A stretch of DNA of 64,000 nt, from positions 2,852,001 through 2,916,000 of the forward strand of contig CP087207.1 of NCBI GenBank assembly GCA_020912385.1, in the 5' to 3' direction. The notes under the pieces were generated by a model, which did not search any database, was not told the DNA's origin, and saw only the letters and a program-made list of their open reading frames with translations. Source of the stretch: Neofusicoccum parvum. Its lineage: Eukaryota; Ascomycota; Dothideomycetes; Botryosphaeriales; Botryosphaeriaceae. Positions 44,719-56,300 of the stretch are shown piece after piece (positions within the stretch are counted from its first letter, which is position 1; each line of letters opens with the position of its first letter). A program made the translations under genes and the position numbers.

Positions 44719-46398
44719 ATGGCCGCAGCAGACGACACCGGCGCGAAGACCGACCTCAAGGTCTCGTCGCAGCCCTCGTCGCTCAAGGATGTCTCGACCG
44801 GCGCCGCTGAGCTGGCCGAGGGCGCCCCCCTGCCCACCTACGAGCACGAGAAGAGGCTGGTCCTGAAGTTCGACCTGCGCATTCTGCCCGTCCTGGCTTT
44901 CATGTACCTCTGCAACTCCCTGGACAAAGGTGAGACTCGCTGTCCCAGCCATTGGAGCCAGCCGGGCCCATAAACGTCCAGCGCCGCTAACAGCAGTGAA
45001 GGCAACCTTGGAAATGCAAAGACCGACGGGATGGAAAAGGACCTCCACTTCAAGGGCAACCAGTACAACATCATCTTGTCCGTCTTCTTCGTGCCATACG
45101 TCATCTTCGCCGCACCCATTGCCTTCCTGGGAAAGAAGTACGGCCCGAGCAAGGTCCTGCCTATCCTCATGTTCACCTTCGGAAGCATGACGCTTCTGGG
45201 CGCGTCCGTCCACAACTTCGGTGGAATGATGGCTCTTCGCTGGATTCTGGGTGCGTTTGAGATCCCGCAGACTAATCACGCTGCGGACGGCTAACTCCTA
45301 TCAGGAATGTCCGAGTCGGCTTTTTTCCCGCTCGTCATCTACTACTTGACCACTTTCTACCGCAGAGGAGAGCTTGCTCGCCGATTGGCCATCTTTTACG
45401 CTGCCTCCAACATTGCCAACGCCTTCTCCGGTCTGCTTGCTTTCGGCGTCTTCCGTAAGTGCTTCGTGTCCAGCCAGGCCGGAAACATGCTAATGAACTT
45501 CTCAGAGATCAACTCGCACCTGCACGGATGGAGGATCCTGTTTTTGATTGAGGGAGCCATGACCGTGACTTTCGCCGTCTTTGCCTTCTTCTACCTCCCC
45601 AACTCCGGCTCCGACGCCTGGTTCCTGTCCGAGGAGGAGAAGCGCATCGCCTACCAGCGCATGCAGATGGACTCGTCCTCGGTCGTCAACGAGAAGTTCG
45701 ATCTCAAGGAAGCCCTCAAGATCTTCAAGGTGCCGGCCGCCTACGCCTGGCTGGGCATCGAAATCTGCCTGGGCGTGCCGCTGCAGAGCGTGTCGCTGTT
45801 CCTGCCGCAGATCGTGGCGCGCCTGGGCTACAGCAGCGTCAAGACCAACCTGTACACCGTCGCGCCCAACGTCGTCGGCGCCGTCGTGCTGCTGATCCTG
45901 GCCTTCTCGTCCGACTACTCGAAGCTGCGCTTCCCGTTCATCGCGCTCGGCTTCGTGCTCACCTTCATCGGCTTCATCATCTACGCGACCGTCGACGTGC
46001 ACACGGAGCTGACGGTCGCCTACTTCGCCTGCTTCATGATGACCTGGGGCACGTCGGCGCCGTCGGTGCTGCTGTCCACCTGGTACAACAACAACATCGC
46101 CCACGAGGGCCGTCGCGTCACCCTCACCTCCGTCGGCGTCCCCGTCGCCAACCTCATGGGCGTCGTCTCCTCCAACATCTTCCGCAACCAGGACGCCCCC
46201 AAGTACCTGCCCGCCCTGGCCACCACCGCCGCCTTCGGCGCCACCGGCGCCCTGCTGACCCTGCTGCTGGGCGCCTACATGATCATCGACAACAAGCGGA
46301 GGGACCTGAAGCAGGGCATCAAGATGAAGGCCCGCGACGTGAGCACCGAGAAGCTGAGGGAGGGCCCCAACAGCCCGGATTTCAGGTGGTTTTTGTAG
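44719..46398 (+). CDS. Dal5-type MFS permease (anion:cation symporter family)
   Basis: Proton-coupled uptake of an organic anion or amide-type nitrogen source at the plasma membrane; the substrate cannot be read from sequence. Exons 44719-44929, 45002-45250, 45305-45454 and 45506-46398 give 500 residues, the family's usual size. Twelve membrane segments are visible. The first carries the hallmark LDKGNLGNAKTDG across the first intron. The MFS signature region after segment two reads LGKKYGPSKVLP, and the conserved RWILGMSESAFFP spans the second intron. A large cytoplasmic loop with DAWFLSEEEK precedes segment seven. The start codon has a CCACCATGG context. It differs from the second permease at 60338-62265, so the two are not a recent duplication. 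Confidence 0.92.
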
Positions 46399-46837
46399 GT
46401 CAAGGTTTCTGGGTCGGTCGGTCGGAACTGTGCGGGTTTTCGGGTGCAGTGAAGACAAAAGTTTCTGGTTTAGCGGGTGATGAAGGGGCTTTATGCGAGA
46501 TACCAATAGCGTAGAATTTTATATCCGTCTTTTCTATCCGGCCGTGCGTTTGTCGATTGGTGCTTTCTCTGGAATTGGTAAACATGCTTTCGTTGGGCCA
46601 TTAGGTACGAATTGGAATGTACAAGAGCAATGATCTTTAAATCCTGAGTCTCTACACCAATCTGGATAATACTAAATCAAAAGAGTGTCGAATGGGCAGA
46701 TCTATCATTCAGCTCCTCTATATAACGGAACACTTTTCAAATTAAAGAGAATTTTGCAGCTGGTCTGTAGGGTATGCCAATGAATATTCAGTATCCTGTC
46801 TTGACAAGAAAAGATGAGACCTCAAGTTACATGCTGC
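46399..46837. other. Convergent intergenic region
   Basis: Lies between the 3' ends of the permease and the homeobox-fusion gene. AT-rich in its second half. No feature beyond likely polyadenylation regions. Confidence 0.5.
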
Positions 46838-49331
46838 TCATAGCGTAGAACTTTTCCCAAGATCAAGACATATTCTCTCAAACGGAAGAATATCTTCGGC
46901 ATCCACCGAGCTCTCTGAAGAAGCGCTGGAGGAGTCATCCTCTATCAAACCATGCTCTTTCAGTGTATCAAGCCCTATTATCAACAATCCGTGGGGAACA
47001 TCATCCACTACGCAACACTCAGTCTTGTAAATGATCGGAGCGAAGCGCAGCACTTCATTCTCGCGTTTGTCTCTCCAAGGCCCAGCCCACTGGATCACCA
47101 CCTCACCGACAACCGGAGTTCGGTATCCAGAAATATCCTCGAAAACGTGTCTGATGGGCCGTGTGTTGGTACTGACTGATGCCCGTATATCTTCCTCCAC
47201 CATCTTGCGGTCTATGAAGTTGACCGGAGATGCTGGCTCGAACAGGGCAAGTGTGGAGACCGTACCTTTGACTACACCGCACTCGTCCCGGCATATAATG
47301 TTCACACGTCTCCTGAAGCTCATTGATAAACTTCCATAGAGCTCGACACATGGAGTTCTTTCAGGAGAGTCATAGTCCGTTGCAGCGGACTCAAACCGCG
47401 GCCGCCTTGTCAACCGGCATGCATCTTCGAGCGAACAATGTTCCGGAAACGACTTCGCTCGGTGGGCATTAATCAAGTGAGATCGGAATGTAGCGAGCTC
47501 TCTAAATGCTGGCGGAGTGCAACTGCGATAAGCGTGTTCTTTGACCAGGTGGCTCAGGCGCTTTGAATGATCGGGGTAAGCCTTAGAGATTTCCTTTTTG
47601 CAATACCTGCAAGACCACATGTTCTCTAATAGAAACGGCCAAACGAACGTGTCACTGTACGCCGCTTAAACGCCTTCGAGCCGACCGCATGACCATGTTG
47701 TGCATGTCGGATGCAAAAGTTCCGCCTCTGACAGGGACAGGAAAAGGCGCCCGCAGTCGGCACAGGATACGGAGTCGCGCATGATTCTGCCAGTGAGCTC
47801 GAGGGGCCAAGACGCGGGACTGATGCGCGATTTGCATGGAGTAACTTGCGCCCTTTTCAGCCACCATTGTGACAGATTCGCTCCGCTGTCGAAGTGTGCG
47901 GCTAGGTGTTTCATTCTGCTATCCCAGTCGGGCAGCCTCTCGCCACAGAAACCGCAGGAAAGAGCAGGATGATCCTCAGGGATAGGGTCTGCCCGGATGG
48001 TTTCGACTTCCCAATGGGTATCCTCTCCTGGTAGGATCCGTTTCAAATGCTTGTCGTAGTGCTGTTTGAACCAATCCTTCCGAAAGAAGATCCTGTTTTC
48101 GATGGAGTTCTCCATACACTCTGGGTGTTTGCAGATCCAGCCGGTCCGAGGCGCGTGGGTTGGTTCTTCGTGCCGCTTCCATTGGTACTGGTCCTTAAAG
48201 ATTTTGCCGCAGAAGGTACAGTGGAATTTCTGGGATTGGTATTCGATGTTGTAGGGTTCTCTGGGCCTCTGCCGTGTCGTCCAACGCGACCTTGCCCGCC
48301 CTCGCCTGGATGACCAGCTAACGTTAGAACCACAACTGCTCCCGGATCTGCCACTCTGACTTCGAGGGAAACAACCGAATACGTCTTCAGATCCTGATTC
48401 ATTTGATTCTTTTCCATCGCGATCCTGTTGGATCACACCGTGGATCCGAGGACACTCCTCAAGTGGGACCTCCAAGTATTTTTCGAGCAGCGACTTGGGG
48501 TCGATCTTGGGGACATTTGCAAGTTTCTCCTCAAACGTTCCTTTTGTAGGCCCGCAGGATGACCCTGCGGGGAGATCTCCGTCATGTTGGGTATCTGCCC
48601 AATCAAATTAGCTGTGTGAGTATTTTGATGGAAAGCATTGTGGAAAGCGTACTATTGCGGGCTGTACGGTTTCTCTTATTATTGAACCAAACTCTGATTT
48701 GCCTCTCCTCAGTAGCAATTTGTTTTGCAAGCTCTGCAAAGTCGCTTGCTTCCGGATACGGGTTCACAGCGTAGAAGGCCTCGAGCGTCGCTTTTGAAGT
48801 GGCGGGCAGTTTGGCTCTGCGCCGTTGGGGCGGGCGTGAGGCAGCTTTGTGTCTCTTGAGAGGTCTGGGTAAAGATGGCATGGGAGATGCTCTGGGTCTC
48901 TTTTTGTTCTTTGTATCTTCTTTGGCGTGCCTTTGCTCTTCGTCGGTCTCTGAGGACTGAAAAATGTCTGGCGTGTCGAAAACGTCCCGGAGTCCGAGTT
49001 CACAAGACTGGACATCTGAGACCCCTTCTAGACACCAACTAGGAAATCTAGATATATGCAAGCTATCGTGTGAAGAAATTTGAGCGACGGGATCGGGTGG
49101 GGTCACATTCTCCAGACTTGGGCCGAGCAAGGTCGCGGCCGCTTGGTGAACATACGATTCTGGGTCGAGAGGTTGCCATTCGAGCGGGTACAGATCATTC
49201 CAAGGCCAAGAGAGGTCCGGTGCATGTTCTGGGTCCTCGTTGGTTGGACCGAAGAAGTCGAACGGATCCGGGCGCAAGTCGGGTAGGAGTGGGGCGGCAT
49301 TGTCCACCAGAGTCCACTCTATCTCTATCAT
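46838..49331 (-). CDS. Homeobox and C2H2 zinc-finger protein with retropepsin-like C-terminus
   Basis: Putative DNA-binding transcription factor. Preferred model: exons 49331-48653, 48594-47686 and 47625-46838, giving 791 residues. A homeodomain lies at about 168-226, with helix 3 IRVWFNNKRNR (Trp, Phe, Asn and Arg at canonical places) and basic patches before it. The first intron sits at the homeodomain's end and joins it to SSCGPTKGTFEEKL. C2H2-type fingers follow at about 352-373 (CTFC...H) and 440-461 (CGFC...H), then Cys/His clusters through about 585. Residues about 635-755 resemble an aspartic retropepsin fold, but the catalytic DTG position reads LFEPAS. The 60-base second intron has a weak GTCGGC donor. 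Unspliced, the frame stops at 47666 and a separate 260-residue gene would start at 47620, only three residues before a finger Cys, so fusion is preferred. Confidence 0.65.
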
Positions 49332-50806
49332 GGCGGGTTCTCAGGTGGGAAAAAGGAAGGTGGAGGAGTGAGCCATACCATGGTGAAGGCAAGCAGATAT
49401 ACGCGGGCTTTGCGGTCAGGCTGATGAACAAGGCTGTGGCTGAGATGAAGAAGGCGCCTGTGGCCCGAGCTTTAGGGCTCCAGTCGCCGGTGAGCTGGCT
49501 GCAGGAAATCACGTGCAAAACGCACACAACTGTTGCCCTTTGGGGTGACCACAAACTCACTGAGAAAGGTAAGAACTAATGTGCTTCGTAGGTGCCATTC
49601 GACCATACGTCGACCTACCGGCGTGCAAACATGCTTAAACAGCCGGATGTGAAGTATGCAGGGCAGTGCCACGCGGCTGAGAGTGGCCCTTGGCTATCTT
49701 TCAAGTACCCTCCTGAATATGGATGAGGTCTCTGACTCTGGACAATTGTAGCTCTGCCTGCTCTTTCTACGCACTCAAACATGCGCGGAGAAAGTGAAGG
49801 GCTTGCTTTTTCCTATTCTGGTCTAGTGGAGGCGCGGGCGCATCACGCATCTCCGCCTCTCCGCCTCTGCTGCCTCTTTATCATCCTCGACGCCCCCAGA
49901 CGCTCCTTGAACCCATCTACACTCTCCTCGCTCGCCTTGAGCCATGCGATTCAGCAACCTCCCAATACAGGGTGAAGCAAGGTTGCTGGATGCGGCTGGA
50001 CGGTCATGCCCAGCCGCCTCACATCCGACGGTTCATCGGGACCAAGCATCCACCCAGCACTAGATTGTCGAGCCACTGTCTTCTCTGGTACCACCTGAAA
50101 GCCGTTGGTGCTGACATCAGAGCCTGTCGAGTAGTCTGCGAAGGCGGACAGTGACGACTCGGACTTGGGCCATCAGGCCACCGCACAAGCCTCCCGTTTA
50201 CGGCCGAGATGAGCGCGTTCATAGATGGCAGGTGAAAGATAGACATCCCCCATCCTAGGTAAAGCACCGATTTCGTACGAGTCCACGCGATGGTTGGTAC
50301 GTCTTAGCGAGAGACGATGACGGAATCCCTTCGATGGTCGACTGACTCGCAGAAGGCGAGGTCAAGGATGTGCCAGGTCCTTTTCAATGTTTCAAACAAC
50401 CAGAACCCCCCACATCATATCGCATGATCCACTCGTAACTCGGGAAATCCGACCTTGGAGGCTCTTGTGGAGCTGTTGACGGACCCAGCGAGCTTGATCA
50501 GGCTCGCAACCCCAGTCAAATCGAGGGCTCGAGCCACAGAACGGGCTTTGGATCGCCTCCACTGTGGTCATGGTGCGCTCCAAACTTGAACATATCGCGC
50601 GCCAACCCCACTACTTCAGAGAATCGCTCTCTTTCGTGTCGGAATTCCCGTGGCATCTTCGTTGCACTTTCCCTTTTGGTACAACATTATCATACCATAA
50701 ATTCTTGGTCCTGAGTACGACTACATCTCCCAAGATTATTCCTTTACATCTTTTCACCCTACAGTATTCGACTCTCGTAAAAGAACTCGGCTTATGAATA
50801 CTCAGT
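49332..50806. promoter_or_regulatory. Divergent intergenic region between the homeobox-fusion gene and decarboxylase-like gene
   Basis: The two genes point away from each other across 1.5 kb, so both promoters lie here. Short ORFs are scattered without features. The last 200 bases before 50807 are AT-rich, as expected of a core promoter, but no clear TATA box is chosen. Shared or cross-regulation is inference. Confidence 0.4.
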
Positions 50807-51904
50807 ATGACTACTCTCGGGATGTCAACACTCAACCGCTATACGAACGGGACCATACAGGTCGATCGTTTGTATGGCAAGATCGCGCTGGAAGAAGCAG
50901 TGGGATCTGCCCACTGGGATGCTTACCAGACGTACCCCGTGACAAACCAAATCTACGGCTACGACGGAGTTCCATTTGACAAGTCCATTGGCGCCGACAT
51001 CATCGAGCGCCTCACCGACGTGCCCGCACGCCTCGCATCCATGGACGACAGTGGAATCGGCTACGTGATCGTCTCCCTCACCAGCCCGGGCATCGAAGGC
51101 GTCTTCGACCCAGCCAACGCCACCGCCTTCGCCAGACAGGCCAACAACGAAATGTACACCAACTACGTGCAACCCTACCCCGACCGCTTCGGCTTCTTCG
51201 CCTCCGTCCCCATGCAAGACCCCACCGCCGCAGCCGCCGAGCTCGAGCGCGCCGTCACCCAGCTCGGCGCGCTCGGCGCCCTCATCAACGGCTACGCGCA
51301 GCTCGGCACGCCGGCCAACCACACGGTGCGCTACCTCGACGACCCGGCGTGCGCGCCGTTCTGGGCCAAGGTGGCCGAGCTGGACGTGCCGGTGTACCTG
51401 CACCCACGGCCGCCGCCGCCGTCGCAGCAGCTGCTGTACCACGGCTACCCGATGCTCGCGCACGCCGCGTACGGCTTCGGCGCCGAGACGGCCGGCCACG
51501 CCCTGCGCCTGATGCTGTCCGGCCTGTTCGACCGCCACCCGACCGTCCGCGTCGTCCTGGGCCACTGCGCCGAGGCCCTGCCCTTCCTCGCCCACCGCGT
51601 CGACCAGCGCCTGCTGATCGGCGTGCCCGGCGCCGACGGCCCGCACCAGCGGTCCGTGGGGTATTACTTGCGGAATAATTTTTATGCGACCCTGGCCGGC
51701 GTCAGGCGGCTGTCGACGGTGAGGGATACGATCGAGGAGATGGGCGAGGACAGGGTGCTGTGGAGCGTGGATTATCCGTACGAGAGCAACGAGGATGCGG
51801 CGGATTGGTTTGATGGGGTGGAGGGGCTGGGGAACGAGACGAAGAGGAAGGTGGGGTGGGGGAATGCGGAGAGGATTTTTGGGGTGAGAGGGGGTGGGCA
51901 TTGA
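50807..51904 (+). CDS. 2,3-dihydroxybenzoate-decarboxylase-like amidohydrolase
   Basis: Metal-dependent (amidohydrolase_2/ACMSD family) enzyme that would remove a carboxyl group from a hydroxybenzoate-type substrate; cytoplasmic. Intron-free, 365 residues, about the family length. The first metal-ligand motif is IALEEA at about 24-29. The central His is in VPVYLHPRPP at about 200, a second conserved His is in VLGHCAEALPF, and the catalytic Asp is in WSVDYPYES near 325. All key residues are therefore present. ATG 50822 five codons later is an alternative start. The second half is much more GC-rich than the first. Its neighbour is a divergent transcription-factor-like gene, a common arrangement for catabolic genes and their regulators. 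Confidence 0.88.
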   Translation: MTTLGMSTLNRYTNGTIQVDRLYGKIALEEAVGSAHWDAYQTYPVTNQIYGYDGVPFDKSIGADIIERLTDVPARLASMDDSGIGYVIVSLTSPGIEGVFDPANATAFARQANNEMYTNYVQPYPDRFGFFASVPMQDPTAAAAELERAVTQLGALGALINGYAQLGTPANHTVRYLDDPACAPFWAKVAELDVPVYLHPRPPPPSQQLLYHGYPMLAHAAYGFGAETAGHALRLMLSGLFDRHPTVRVVLGHCAEALPFLAHRVDQRLLIGVPGADGPHQRSVGYYLRNNFYATLAGVRRLSTVRDTIEEMGEDRVLWSVDYPYESNEDAADWFDGVEGLGNETKRKVGWGNAERIFGVRGGGH

Positions 51905-52245
51905 TGCTGTGTGTGGTCTATCGGAAGAGGAAGGATGTGATTGAGATGTCTCGTGTAAGTTATCTAATGCATTATGCCGCTCGCTAAGTACGTAGGAATA
52001 ATAGAGAGGAAGGCCATGCCGACGGTGTCGGAACTTCATGTCCAGATCCATTTCCTCAGCCTTTCAGGTAGAGGAGGCATCACCCTGGTTGCCTTTGCCA
52101 CTGTCCAGAGGATATCAAGCGCAGTACTCAACTTCACATTTCCAAACTACCCATCACTCAGCTGATTGCTAAACGAACGTGGAGCCTGAAAGAAACTTGG
52201 AAGGACGTAAGTTTCTTCAGATCCCCCAATCTTGATGCTCATGTG
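51905..52245. other. Convergent intergenic region
   Basis: A 340-base stretch between the decarboxylase-like gene and the small membrane protein gene. It probably carries both 3' ends. Nothing else is seen. Confidence 0.5.
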
Positions 52246-52619
52246 TCAGCTGGCATGCATACATCGTCTACTCCGCGTGCCACCAACCTGTTCATGTGCC
52301 CCTCCAACCAGGCAGAAAAGGGCCTCCAGTCTCGTCTCCGTTCTGGACAAGTACACCATCTCGTGGCCGCTGGGTTGCGCTGAGACCCTACGCCTGGGCG
52401 GTGGTCTCTCGGAACGGCCTGCACAAAACGAGACGTGAGGAAACGTTCGTTGATGATGCGGTCACGAGACGCCGGACACTCACCCGACAACAGGATTTCT
52501 TCAAGGTCAATCGGGGATCGCCGGGAACGTCTGAAGTAGTGCCAGAGCAAAAGCGCAGATGGCGGGAAGGAGACGCAAAGAGTGACGATGGCTACGAGAG
52601 TTTCCGTTGACATGGGCAT
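52246..52619 (-). CDS. Small single-pass membrane protein
   Basis: Two exons, 52619-52484 and 52418-52246, give 102 residues (100 from the second Met). Residues about 6-29 are one hydrophobic segment (TLVAIVTLCVSFPPSALLLW) followed by a basic HYFRRSRR. The rest is a short cytoplasmic Arg-rich tail containing EMVYLSRTETRLEAL. The 65-base intron has a strong GTGAGT donor and a pyrimidine-rich acceptor. Without splicing a different 126-residue frame results, less credible in its tail. Similar short N-terminal-anchor proteins are frequent in filamentous fungi but uncharacterised. It is divergent from the Clr5-ankyrin gene. Confidence 0.55.
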
Positions 52620-53389
52620 GCTTCGGGATCGAGAGTGTTTTGATCGATGAGGACAGGTTTTGAATGGGTGTAATCGCGAGGGTAGATCGTAGAAGAGGAG
52701 GAGAGAAGGTAATGTGTGGATGGCAATGTGAAGATATCACAGCACAAGGCGCAGAGCCTCCGCATCTTATTTTCTCCACTGGAAACTCGTGGTTGTCGAA
52801 CCTGCGAAGGCAGCCTAGCTTCCGGGTTCTGGTCAGCGCCAATCAGAAAAAGGCTCTGCGAAAAGGGTAATTTTGAAGACGGGAAAGACGCCCGTGCAGT
52901 GTACCAACACCACAAGATTTTGGGGTCGTCCAATCATCAGAAGCGTCAGTTTTGAGGCTGTGCGGTGTGAAAGAGTGTCATATCAGGTTAGTGCGGCATC
53001 TCAATATGCAATGCAGATTACGGTTGACTCCGGAAAATGGCAGAGCAGATTCTGGACACAGCGAATCAGAGAGTTCTGCCATCGACCGGTGGCTATGTGC
53101 CCTGTGTAACCGACGATCATGCAGTTTCTTGGCTGAGCCCGGTCAAGATTCTGGCAATAACCAATCACTCAATTGCTGACAACAGCACGCCCAGTGGGGC
53201 AAGATTTTGGTCTAAGCCAATCATCTGTGGCCCGAATTTTCAGCCTCGCATAAGATATAAGACGCGCCTGATCCCCAGAAACGCATCTATTCATCTCCTA
53301 CATCGTATCTATCTCCTTCAGTCACGGCAACATTATCCAGTGAAAGTTACAGGACTTGTATCTCTCTCGTTTGGTATGCGAATGCAAAG
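52620..53389. promoter_or_regulatory. Divergent region between small membrane protein and Clr5-ankyrin genes
   Basis: Contains both promoters. Moderately AT-rich. No recognisable element, and the short ORFs carry no motif. Confidence 0.4.
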
Positions 53390-56300
53390 ATGGACCTTCC
53401 ATGGGAAATGCACAGAGCTACTATCCGCAGCCTCTACCTTGAAAAAGACATGACGAGGAAGGAGGTGATGGACGAAATGGAGAGAAAATATCAGTTCAGA
53501 GCAACGTATGCTACAAAATCTCCGTTTTATACCATCGTTAAGTTTCTAATCGTGTGTGTTTATCAGCGCCGGCCAGTACGAACGACAATTCAAGAAGTGG
53601 GACTTTCGCAAAAACCTTACAGCAGAACAATGGCAATTCGTCTCACGCCGCGTCGAAAAGAGAAAGAGAGATGGCAAAGATACCGACATCAAAATCGATG
53701 GAGTTCATATCCCAGAAAAGAAGTTGGCCAAGGCAATTGCGCGGTATGGCCAAGGTTCCACTTTGAAGAGATTTGAACGTCAGTGGAACAAAGGTATGAT
53801 TTCCAATAGAACATAATTCTTTACAGACACTTATTGAGTTGATAGTAAACGCTTTCCGAAGCCCAACGCCGGAGGGCATCAGCTTCATCACACCTGCTCC
53901 GTCACCTTCGCTCGACTTTAGCTCTCCCCCATCGCTCGAGTTTAGCCCCCTCCCGTGGCTCGGGTTTCGGGAGATGATCTCTTCACAGCTCAAAGCTCAG
54001 CCTAGAGCCTTTGGAGACCTTGGAGCTATTGGCATTCGTGCATTAAGCGCAATGGATTGCCAAGTCCCCAAGGCAGTCCTTCCAAGTGTGCCCTCCCTTG
54101 AATCTACCCCGGAGACCCAGAATGGACCAGGCCTCGACCGTCTTGCGCTTGCAGCATTCGTGGCTTCAAATCACATCTTAGCAGACTGGCAAAACCCCAT
54201 CACGTCAAGGGATCGTTCTCTATCACTGTGGCACCTAAAGCATGAACCACTTCCTTGGAATTTCATCGATCGCTTGAAATCCCTAGCGAGCCTCCAGATC
54301 CTGAAGTGCTGCTCAAGCAGTAAATATGAGCCAACGATTGAGGCGTTATACGAAGTACTGTTCAAGGAAGCCCTGGAATCACGAAATGTAGCACTGGCGA
54401 AAATCCTGCTAAACTGCTCAAAGATCGATGTGAACGAGTTTCTACCTGGTGGCTTTTCTGGGCTTCCTCTTCAAGTGGCAGTCGGATCCAAGGATGCTCC
54501 AATGACCCGTTTGCTACTTGATCGGGGTGCTAAGACTACTCCTGTAAGGAAAGCAGATTTGGATCGCGTGTTTTCTGAACCCTCCCGCAAGCCGACCGAA
54601 ATGTCACCTACAAGCCAATGGCCCGGAATGGAATTCTCTGACGCACCAGAGGGCATTCGATTAGCTGAGGCCGCAGAATTTAATCCCGCCCTCGTCAAAG
54701 CTCTCCTAGATGACGGAGCAGATGTCAATGCTCCGAACGTGTTCGGTCTCACTCCTCTTCAGCTGGCTGCCAACACATCATGGGTGGATCTCGAAGTCGT
54801 AGATCTCCTTCTGAAAGCAGACGCAGATGTCGATCGACGGTCTCGTGACAACACTTTCTTGTCACCAACCCCACTTCAAATCGCCATCTACAAGAGGAAA
54901 TTCCACGTTGCGGAACTCCTTGTGAGAGCTGGCGCCGACTTTAACGCAGAACCTGCATGGTTGAATCCCGAGAGTATTGACTTAGGTCCGTACAATCACC
55001 TTGTATCCAAACTGGACGGACACAACGCACTCAATATTGCCCTATATGTCACAGACGACAGAGAATGCGCACGGCTGCTTCTCAGAAATCATGCGATTCC
55101 CGACGATTCCACTCTTGCCAAACTATGCGAATGGGATGAAAGAGGCATGATTCGACAATGCTTTGAGTCAGGAGATACATACTCGTTGGAATCATATGTG
55201 CTCATCGCTGCAGCAAAGGCCGGGCATTTGAGCATGGTCCAGCGTTCTTTGGACGCCGGCGTGGATATCAATCTCTTAAGCTCCTGCAATGAGACGGCAC
55301 TGACCACGAGCATCTTGAGCCCAGACTGTTCTGGGGATCCTGGCAGCCTGTCAACCACACGTGCCCGCAATCACGTGCTTCATCTTTCGTTCAACAAAAG
55401 CTACACTAGCCTCAACACTACCCCTTTGCTCCCCTTCTTACTATAGCCAAGGTTAATGAAAGAGCCACTGTGTTCTTTCAAACGCGTAGTATATAGTTAG
55501 CTCAGATAGCCTTAATTTACAAGAGAGCGGCGTCTTCTTTTCTCGCACCGTTCGACACAGCCTTATTCCAGCTCTGCTGATCGAGAATGGTGCCGACGTC
55601 AATCGCCCGGGAGCTCATCCATCCGCACTCCAAGCAGCAATTCGGAAAGGAAAAAGCCATCTTATCGCAACTCTAATCCGAAAGGGCGCACCCTGCGACA
55701 AATCATCTCTTGAAGAAGCACTTCGTCTGAAGAACTTGGATGTCATCTCAGCATTGATCGAAAACGGTGCACCATATCACGAGCTGTCACTTGTACAAGC
55801 AGTGCAAACGGGAAATTTGAACGTCGTCCTGAAGTTGATTTGGAACGGCGCGCGTTGCGATGAAGAGGTACTATCTTGTATTGTCTCCTCTTCTATTTCC
55901 CAAAAGGAGGATGGTGATCTCAAGTCCAGACCACTATCCCGTGCAATGCGCAAAGTCTTCCAGCAGAAGAGGTCCGAGGCACTTGAGGCGCTTCTCAGGT
56001 TCCTAGAGACATGTCTCGATGTTTTCCTTGCCGAGTCGGAATTCTGCGCCGAGTTTCAGACCACCTGTGTTGGTCATCCAGCACTATTCACAGCTATCAA
56101 GAGGAGAAGCCACGAGCACGTCAATGTGCTTCTTCGGAAAGGCATTAATTTGTCTTCGACCTGCTCAACTGCAGCGTTGAAACAGGCATGTTACAGAGGC
56201 TTAGATATTTCTCTGATAAAACTGCTAATCACCGCTGGCGTCCCGGTCAACATTCCTGAGACGGACGAAACTCCGTGCTACTGGCGTACAATCTCGGGCT

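Noticed and set aside
45502..46506. 334-codon minus-strand ORF opposite the first permease
   Set aside because: Asp/Gly/Val/His-rich antisense shadow of GC-rich membrane-protein codons.
46838..47620. A separate 260-residue gene starting at 47620
   Set aside because: It would begin three residues before a zinc-finger Cys and directly after a good splice acceptor, so it is treated as the last exon of the homeobox gene. The separate-gene model remains possible.
50825..52051. 408-codon minus-strand ORF opposite the decarboxylase-like gene
   Set aside because: Antisense shadow; the plus-strand product has every expected metal-binding motif.
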